A stretch of DNA of 64,000 nt from an uncultured Clostridia bacterium (GTDB lineage Bacteria; Bacillota; Clostridia; Oscillospirales; Ruminococcaceae), in NCBI GenBank assembly GCA_947589215.1, contig CANQCL010000005.1:1-64000 (forward strand), read 5' to 3'. The notes under the pieces were generated by a model. That model saw only the letters and a program-made list of their open reading frames with translations, ran no database searches and was not told where the DNA came from. The translations under genes were made by a program, and so were the position numbers. Positions within the stretch are counted from its first letter, which is position 1; each line of letters opens with the position of its first letter. Shown here piece by piece: positions 59,125 through 64,000 of this stretch.

Positions 59125-60540
59125 ATGTCAAACTATATTCATTTTACACCTGAACAAAAGGAACAGGCGCACAGTACTGATCTGGTTTCTTTTCTGAGAA
59201 GTCGAGGTGAAACATTAAAACGCTCAGGCTCTGAGTATGAGTGGAAAACAAATGAAGGCAAGGTAACTGTGAGGGGAAACCTATGGTTTCATCAATATGA
59301 AAGGGAAGGCGGTGACGCTATAGATTTTGCAAAAAGATTCTATAACCTAAATTACCCGGAAGCTGTTCAGCTTTTACTTTCAGATCAGGGAATACCCATC
59401 GTAACAAAAGAGGAAACTTTCAAAGGAAAGAAACCGTTTAAACTGCCAAAAGCCAACAGCGATATGAGAAGGGTATATGCATATCTTCTTAAGAGCCGTT
59501 TTATTGACAGGGAAGTTATAAATTACTTTGCACACGCAAAGATGTTATATGAAGATGCAGAATTTCATAATGCAGTATTTGTAGGATATGATGAAAACGG
59601 AACGCCACGTCATGCACATAAGCGCGGAACTTTTTCAGAGAGTGAATTTAAAGGCAATGTAGATAGCAGTAATCCAAAATATAGCTTTCACTATATAGGA
59701 AAAGGAAATAAATTTTATGTATTCGAAGCTCCTATAGATATGCTTTCATATATTTCTCTCCATAAAGAGAACTGGCAGGAAAACAGCTATGCAGCATTAT
59801 GTTCAGTTGCACCGCAGGCGGCGATCCATATTTTAAAAAACAATCCTCAAATAAATACTGTTGTTGCCTGTTTAGATCATGATAAAGCAGGAATTGAGGG
59901 AAGATATCGCATTGCAGAAGCTGTAAGGCAAATAGGTAATTACAAAATCAAGAGTGAAATTCCAAAGTATAAGGACTGGAATGAGAGCCTTAGAGAGCAA
60001 AACGGTTTAATGCCAATTCCTGCCTCAGAGCATATAGGTCTTATTCAAATTAAAGGGCTATGCAATACACTTGTGTTAGAGAGCAGTAATGAAATATGTC
60101 CTAAATATCCTTTAGATGAATTAAAAAAGAAATTTGAATGTCTTAAAAGATGCAGTCAATCTCAAGTAAATAGCATAACCGAGCGATCCTTTGATATGTC
60201 GAGGGTCGCTTTTTTATTTGCCAAAAAACAGTTTGCATCAATAGAACGAAGCTATACAGACGAGCAATATGAAAAGATGATGTTCAGCTTATATCAGCCT
60301 CACCATGATAACAGCGGATACAGATCACGAATTACTGAAATAGGATACCGATTGCAGGAATTACAAAAGGCGTATCAGCAAAATAAAATACTGCCCGAAT
60401 CAGAGCAGTTAAATGTTATACAAAACACGTTGGCTCTTTCAATGGATTGTTTAAGACTATTTATGTATATAGAGCAAAATCAAAATTTACAGAATGAGAA
60501 TGGAAGTGAAATAAAGTGTCAGGAATTACAACTCTTATAA
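59125..60540 (+). CDS. DUF3991/TOPRIM primase-like protein
   Basis: 471 residues: an N-terminal CHC2-like region without zinc Cys (DLVSFLRSRGETLKRSGSEYEWK, NLWFHQYEREGGDAIDFAKRFY), DUF3991-type middle (SRFIDREVINYFAHAKMLYED) and TOPRIM (YVFEAPIDMLSYISLH, TVVACLDHDKAGIEGRYR). It probably primes second-strand synthesis of the transferred ssDNA. ATG 59125 follows gaaaggaga. Its end overlaps virD4. Confidence 0.85.
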   Translation: MSNYIHFTPEQKEQAHSTDLVSFLRSRGETLKRSGSEYEWKTNEGKVTVRGNLWFHQYEREGGDAIDFAKRFYNLNYPEAVQLLLSDQGIPIVTKEETFKGKKPFKLPKANSDMRRVYAYLLKSRFIDREVINYFAHAKMLYEDAEFHNAVFVGYDENGTPRHAHKRGTFSESEFKGNVDSSNPKYSFHYIGKGNKFYVFEAPIDMLSYISLHKENWQENSYAALCSVAPQAAIHILKNNPQINTVVACLDHDKAGIEGRYRIAEAVRQIGNYKIKSEIPKYKDWNESLREQNGLMPIPASEHIGLIQIKGLCNTLVLESSNEICPKYPLDELKKKFECLKRCSQSQVNSITERSFDMSRVAFLFAKKQFASIERSYTDEQYEKMMFSLYQPHHDNSGYRSRITEIGYRLQELQKAYQQNKILPESEQLNVIQNTLALSMDCLRLFMYIEQNQNLQNENGSEIKCQELQLL

Positions 60541-62438
60541 TTGCAGGGGCTGTTATGTTCTGTGCATTAGGCGGAGTGACTTTACTTGCCCATATATACA
60601 GCCTAAATAACATAAAGGCTAAAACAGTCGGTGACGGTCAGCACGGAACTGCAAGATGGGCAAGCAAAGCGGAAATCAGAAGAACATATAGACATATTCC
60701 GTTTACACCTGAAAAGTGGAGAGCGCAGGCTAAGAAAAACAAAACTCCGACTGATATTGACGGTAAACCTCTTCCTCAAGGCATTGTAGTAGGCTGTAAG
60801 GGAAGAAATAATGAAACAACTGCAATGATAGATACAGGAGATGTCCATGCATTAATGATCGGTGCAGCTGGAGTAGGTAAAACAGCATATTGGCTGTATC
60901 CGTGTATTGAATATGCCTGTGCATCGGGTATGTCATTTCTATCTACGGATACAAAGGGAGATGTAATGCGAAATTACGGAACAATTGCAAGTAAATATTA
61001 CGGATACAATGTATCGGTTATCGATCTTCGTAATCCAACACGTTCTAATGGCAACAATCTTCTTCATCTCGTAAACAAGTATATGGATCTATACAAAGAA
61101 CACCCTGATGAGATTGTATATAAAGCAAAAGCAGAGAAGTATGCAAAAATCATATCAAAAACTATCATACTTTCAGGAATGGACGCAGCCTCGTTCGGTC
61201 AAAACGCATATTTCTATGACGCTGCTGAAGGATTGCTGACTGCAACGATTTTACTTGTAGCAGAATTTTGTGAGCCAAAGAAACGTCATATTGTATCTGT
61301 GTTTAAGATTATACAGGAACTTCTAGCACCGTCACAAAAGAAAGGGAAGAATCAGTTTCAACAGCTTATGGAACTGCTTCCAAACGATCATAAAGCAAAG
61401 TGGTTTGCAGGCGCAGCCCTTAATACAGCGGAACAGAGTATGCAAAGCGTTATGAGTACGGCACTTTCTAGATTAAACTCTTTTCTTGATTCAGAGCTTG
61501 AACAGCTTTTATGCTTTGATACTGAAATAGACGCAGAAAAGTTCTGTTGTGAGAAAAGTGCAGTTTTTCTCATTATGCCGGAGGAAAATCCAAACACATT
61601 TTTTATGATCTCTTTAATTATTCAGCAGTTATACAGAGAAATCCTTGCAGTAGCTGATGAGATGGGCGGTAAGCTCAAGAACCGCTGTATATTCTTCTGC
61701 GATGAGTATGGAACATTGCCAAAGATAGAGTCTGCAGAAATGATGTTTTCAGCGTCAAGGTCACGCCGATTACAGATAGTACCTGTTATACAATCGTTCT
61801 CTCAGCTTGAAAAAAATTACGGCAAGGAAGGTTCAGAAATTATCATAGACAATACTCAGCTAACTATATTCGGAGGCTTTGCACCTAACAGCAGTTCTGC
61901 AGAGGTTTTGTCAAAGGCACTTGGAAGTAAAACAGTTATGTCAGGCTCAGTAAACAGAGGTAAAAATGATCCTTCACAATCTCTGCAAATGATTGAACGG
62001 CCGCTAATGACTCCTGATGAACTGAAAAGTATGCCTAAAGGTCAGTTTGTAGTTATGAAAACAGGATTTTATCCTATGAAAGTAAAACTCAAACTGTTTT
62101 TTAAATGGGGAATTAAATTCGAAGAAGAATATACTGTAAAAGAAAACGGAAACCGTAAGGTTGCATACGCAGATAAAAATGAGATCATAGACGGTATAGT
62201 CAAGAAATATCATCCTGATTGGTTGATAAACGATGATGTTCCGCCAAATGCTATGCCGGCAGGAAATCACAATCAGGTAATGCAAAAAGAACCGCCAAAG
62301 CGTAGTACAAGGATCAGACCGAAAGGTAAGAAAACACCTTTAATAACAGCACGTCATGAACACAGAGCAGCACCGCCGCCAATTCAGAATAAAACAAAAT
62401 TAAATGAAAAGGGGATTAATGCTAATGGGCAGACTTGA
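60516..62438 (+). CDS. virD4: VirD4/TraG-family coupling protein
   Basis: 640 residues, with an N-terminal membrane segment (ITTLIIAGAVMFCALGGVTLLA), Walker A MIGAAGVGKTAYW (about 115-123), Walker B RCIFFCDEYGTLPK (about 389-400) and a Pro/Arg-rich C-terminus. It links the relaxosome to the T4SS channel and reads export signals. GTG start, overlapping the primase stop by 25 nt. It is the natural receptor for the tails proposed in the findings. Confidence 0.92.
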   Translation: MSGITTLIIAGAVMFCALGGVTLLAHIYSLNNIKAKTVGDGQHGTARWASKAEIRRTYRHIPFTPEKWRAQAKKNKTPTDIDGKPLPQGIVVGCKGRNNETTAMIDTGDVHALMIGAAGVGKTAYWLYPCIEYACASGMSFLSTDTKGDVMRNYGTIASKYYGYNVSVIDLRNPTRSNGNNLLHLVNKYMDLYKEHPDEIVYKAKAEKYAKIISKTIILSGMDAASFGQNAYFYDAAEGLLTATILLVAEFCEPKKRHIVSVFKIIQELLAPSQKKGKNQFQQLMELLPNDHKAKWFAGAALNTAEQSMQSVMSTALSRLNSFLDSELEQLLCFDTEIDAEKFCCEKSAVFLIMPEENPNTFFMISLIIQQLYREILAVADEMGGKLKNRCIFFCDEYGTLPKIESAEMMFSASRSRRLQIVPVIQSFSQLEKNYGKEGSEIIIDNTQLTIFGGFAPNSSSAEVLSKALGSKTVMSGSVNRGKNDPSQSLQMIERPLMTPDELKSMPKGQFVVMKTGFYPMKVKLKLFFKWGIKFEEEYTVKENGNRKVAYADKNEIIDGIVKKYHPDWLINDDVPPNAMPAGNHNQVMQKEPPKRSTRIRPKGKKTPLITARHEHRAAPPPIQNKTKLNEKGINANGQT

Positions 62439-62727
62439 TTTTTTATACAAAATGGATCTCCCTCATCGTGCAGTATCTGTTTATGTATATCTCTATGACA
62501 GGGCAAATAAGGATGGTGAATGCTGGCCGTCTGTTCCGACGATCTCTCGTGAGATAAAGCTGTCAGAGGCTACAGTCAGACGTGCAATAAAGGATCTACG
62601 TAATGCCGGATTGCTTGAAACAGAACAGAGATACAGAACAAAAGGAGGTAAAAGCAGTCTTCTTTTTAAATTAAAATTAAGCAAAAAAATTAACCACCTA
62701 CACAAAGGGGCTTTTATGCCCTTTTGA
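62425..62727 (+). CDS. Small helix-turn-helix protein (ICE)
   Basis: 100 residues: MGRLDFLYKMDLPHRAVSVYVYLYDRANKDGECWPSVPTI is a winged HTH of the replication/element-control type, followed by SREIKLSEATVRRAIKDLRNAGLL as recognition helix. It resembles 10051-10359 in organisation. ATG 62425 is preferred over the upstream in-frame ATG codons because of aaaaggggatt. It overlaps the end of virD4. Confidence 0.65.
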   Translation: MGRLDFLYKMDLPHRAVSVYVYLYDRANKDGECWPSVPTISREIKLSEATVRRAIKDLRNAGLLETEQRYRTKGGKSSLLFKLKLSKKINHLHKGAFMPF

Positions 62728-63033
62728 TGACAGGTGGTACTGTTCATTATGACAAGAGAAAGTTAACTTCCCAATTTATTAAAATATTACTTCAGAAAAA
62801 AACAAAATTCGAGTATTTTCTAAATGGTAATATCATATAATATTATTGGAAATTTATTCTAGCGTTTCGCAAAGTATACAACTTTACGAAAGCCTAAATA
62901 CTTCTTTTTAGTAATATTTTCTACATCTATTATTAGTATAATACGTTTATTTTCGTTTGTCAACACTTAATTTTCAAAAAAATATAATTATTTTAATCGT
63001 AAAATTATGGTCAAAAAAGGAGGTTGTTTTTTT
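62728..63033. other. Control region upstream of the ICE integrase
   Basis: About 300 AT-rich bases with no gene. It holds an inverted repeat at 62865-62891 (tttcg-c-aaagt / acttt-a-cgaaa around ataca), a candidate operator, and an AT-rich promoter area (tagtataat near 62934-62942). Confidence 0.5.
62865..62891. repeat. Inverted repeat before the integrase
   Basis: tttcg.aaagt pairs with acttt.cgaaa with one-base interruptions and a central ataca. Likely a regulator or recombinase site. Confidence 0.5.
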
Positions 63034-64000
63034 ATGAAAAGAGCAAAAAATATCTACAAAAGAAAGGACGGACGTTACGAAGGGCGTATACCATATTGCA
63101 GAGATGATAACGGTAAACTTAAATATCATTCCGTGTATGCCAATAGCTATAAAGAAATATTGCAGAAAATGAATTTGTCGTTTAGTGATATTAGTTATAA
63201 AACGCTTAAGGATTTAACTCTTGAGTGGCTTTGTTCTATGAAATTTAAAATAAAAGAATCAAGCTACTGCCGCTATGAAACCATCGTGCTAAAACATATA
63301 ATTCCGTATTTTGAAAATACAATTTACAAAGATATAGATACGGTTACAGTAAATAATTATATTGAATATTTATTTGAATACGGTAAATCAAATGAAATAG
63401 GAGGATTGTCAGTTAAAACTGTACGGGATATTATAACAATTCTTAGAGCAGTTGCGAGATATGCTGAATCAAAATATGACTTTTCCAATCGCCTAATAAA
63501 TATCAATATACCTAAACTGGATAAAAAAATAACGCAGGTTTTAAATTTCACCGAACGTTCTAAATTGCAAAAATATTTACTTAATAATCTTAACTATAGT
63601 AATCTGGGTATTCTCATATCAATGTACAGCGGACTCCGTATAGGTGAATTATGTGCATTGACTTGGGGTGATATTGATCTAACTAACGGTTTTATTTACG
63701 TTTCTAAAACTGTTCAGCGCATAAATAACAATTCTGAAAAAGGCAATAAAACAAAAATTTATATAGGAGAACCTAAAAGCTCATCATCAATTCGTGAAAT
63801 ACCTCTGCCTGAATTTATATTAGAAATACTGAGAAATTATAAGCGTGATAATAATTGCTATATCTTATCAGGAACACAAAGTCTTATCGAACCTAGAACA
63901 CTGCAATATAGGTTTAAAAACATTCTGAATTCTTGCGGTATCAGAGATGTTAATTTTCATATACTTCGCCATACCTATGCTACATTATGCATTGAGAAAG
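63034..64000 (+). CDS. int: Tyrosine recombinase (integrase) of the ICE, runs off the window
   Basis: About 322 residues are visible, from MKRAKNIYKRKDGRYEGRI (AP2-like arm-binding start) through the core-binding domain to the catalytic domain: Arg in LISMYSGLRIGELCALTWGDI and HxLRH in NFHILRHTYATLC. The final His/Trp and Tyr lie beyond 64000. Ribosome site aaaggagg. It differs strongly from the IME integrases, so the ICE probably uses a different target. It marks the right end of the ICE. Confidence 0.93.
   Translation, partial: MKRAKNIYKRKDGRYEGRIPYCRDDNGKLKYHSVYANSYKEILQKMNLSFSDISYKTLKDLTLEWLCSMKFKIKESSYCRYETIVLKHIIPYFENTIYKDIDTVTVNNYIEYLFEYGKSNEIGGLSVKTVRDIITILRAVARYAESKYDFSNRLININIPKLDKKITQVLNFTERSKLQKYLLNNLNYSNLGILISMYSGLRIGELCALTWGDIDLTNGFIYVSKTVQRINNNSEKGNKTKIYIGEPKSSSSIREIPLPEFILEILRNYKRDNNCYILSGTQSLIEPRTLQYRFKNILNSCGIRDVNFHILRHTYATLCIEK

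Noticed and set aside
1-64000. CRISPR array or prophage structural genes
   Set aside because: No regularly spaced repeats were seen, and no capsid, portal, terminase or tail genes were recognised.

Overview
The window looks like low-GC Clostridia, most likely a gut Ruminococcus or relative in the Oscillospiraceae. This rests on a 5S-tRNA cluster typical of Firmicutes, Tn1549-like conjugation genes, a vanG-type cluster, TTTTK-rich lipoprotein linkers and AT-rich intergenic DNA. Species cannot be fixed from sequence reading alone.

Layout. (1) 1-579 is chromosomal: the end of an rRNA operon (5S) and tRNAs Lys, Glu, Met and Trp. (2) 580-14689 is integrated element 1 (IME1), inserted at the 3' end of tRNA-Trp. 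It has a tyrosine integrase, a MobP3-type relaxase, a relaxosome accessory protein, a candidate oriT, an excisionase and a small HTH protein. Two cargo blocks of ECF sigma, anti-sigma and lipoprotein genes flank this core. (3) 14690-31671 is a second, related element (IME2) in tandem at the same attachment sequence. It has an intact integrase, a decayed IS3 transposase, a vanG-type glycopeptide-resistance cluster (vanU*-R-S-G-XY-T), a second integrase cut in half beside vanT, a MNT-HEPN pair, relaxase, accessory protein and oriT, a large SMEK-domain protein, and a remnant of a type III restriction enzyme. The 45-bp tRNA-Trp 3' core occurs three times (535, 14645, 31627) and marks the element ends. 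(4) From about 31.7 kb to past the window end is an integrative conjugative element (ICE). Its first part holds establishment genes: ArdA, DUF4314, an orphan C5 methylase, a Dam-like methylase, AbrB, YodL/DUF3846 and SpoVG. Then come a thioester/VaFE surface adhesin and sortase, VirB2/3/4/6-like parts, a second MNT-HEPN pair, a Fic-fold protein, oriT, DUF2971, the relaxosome accessory protein, a RelE-type toxin-antitoxin pair, a MobP3 relaxase with Sel1 repeats, PnuC, a TOPRIM primase-like protein, VirD4, an HTH protein and its own integrase, which runs off the window.

How they fit together. All three elements share a relaxase family, an accessory protein family and an oriT core (14 identical bases beside a variable hairpin). 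The two IMEs, one with vancomycin-type resistance, are therefore probably mobilised by the neighbouring ICE or one like it.

Main observation. About 14 otherwise unrelated proteins, mostly establishment, toxin and relaxase proteins, end in the same kind of tail: an acidic D/E/S-rich run and then a short hydrophobic end with Met in the last three residues (for example NALVLGM, NAPVMGM, NPQLTM, SPTMQM, NPNFGMTL, EQDMSM). The visible transfer-machinery proteins lack it. I propose it is a C-terminal type IV secretion signal that sends these proteins into the recipient with the DNA.

Caution. Five genes are broken by one-base indels, most of them in short homopolymers, and three ICE genes by single in-frame stops. 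Some of these may be assembly errors rather than real decay.
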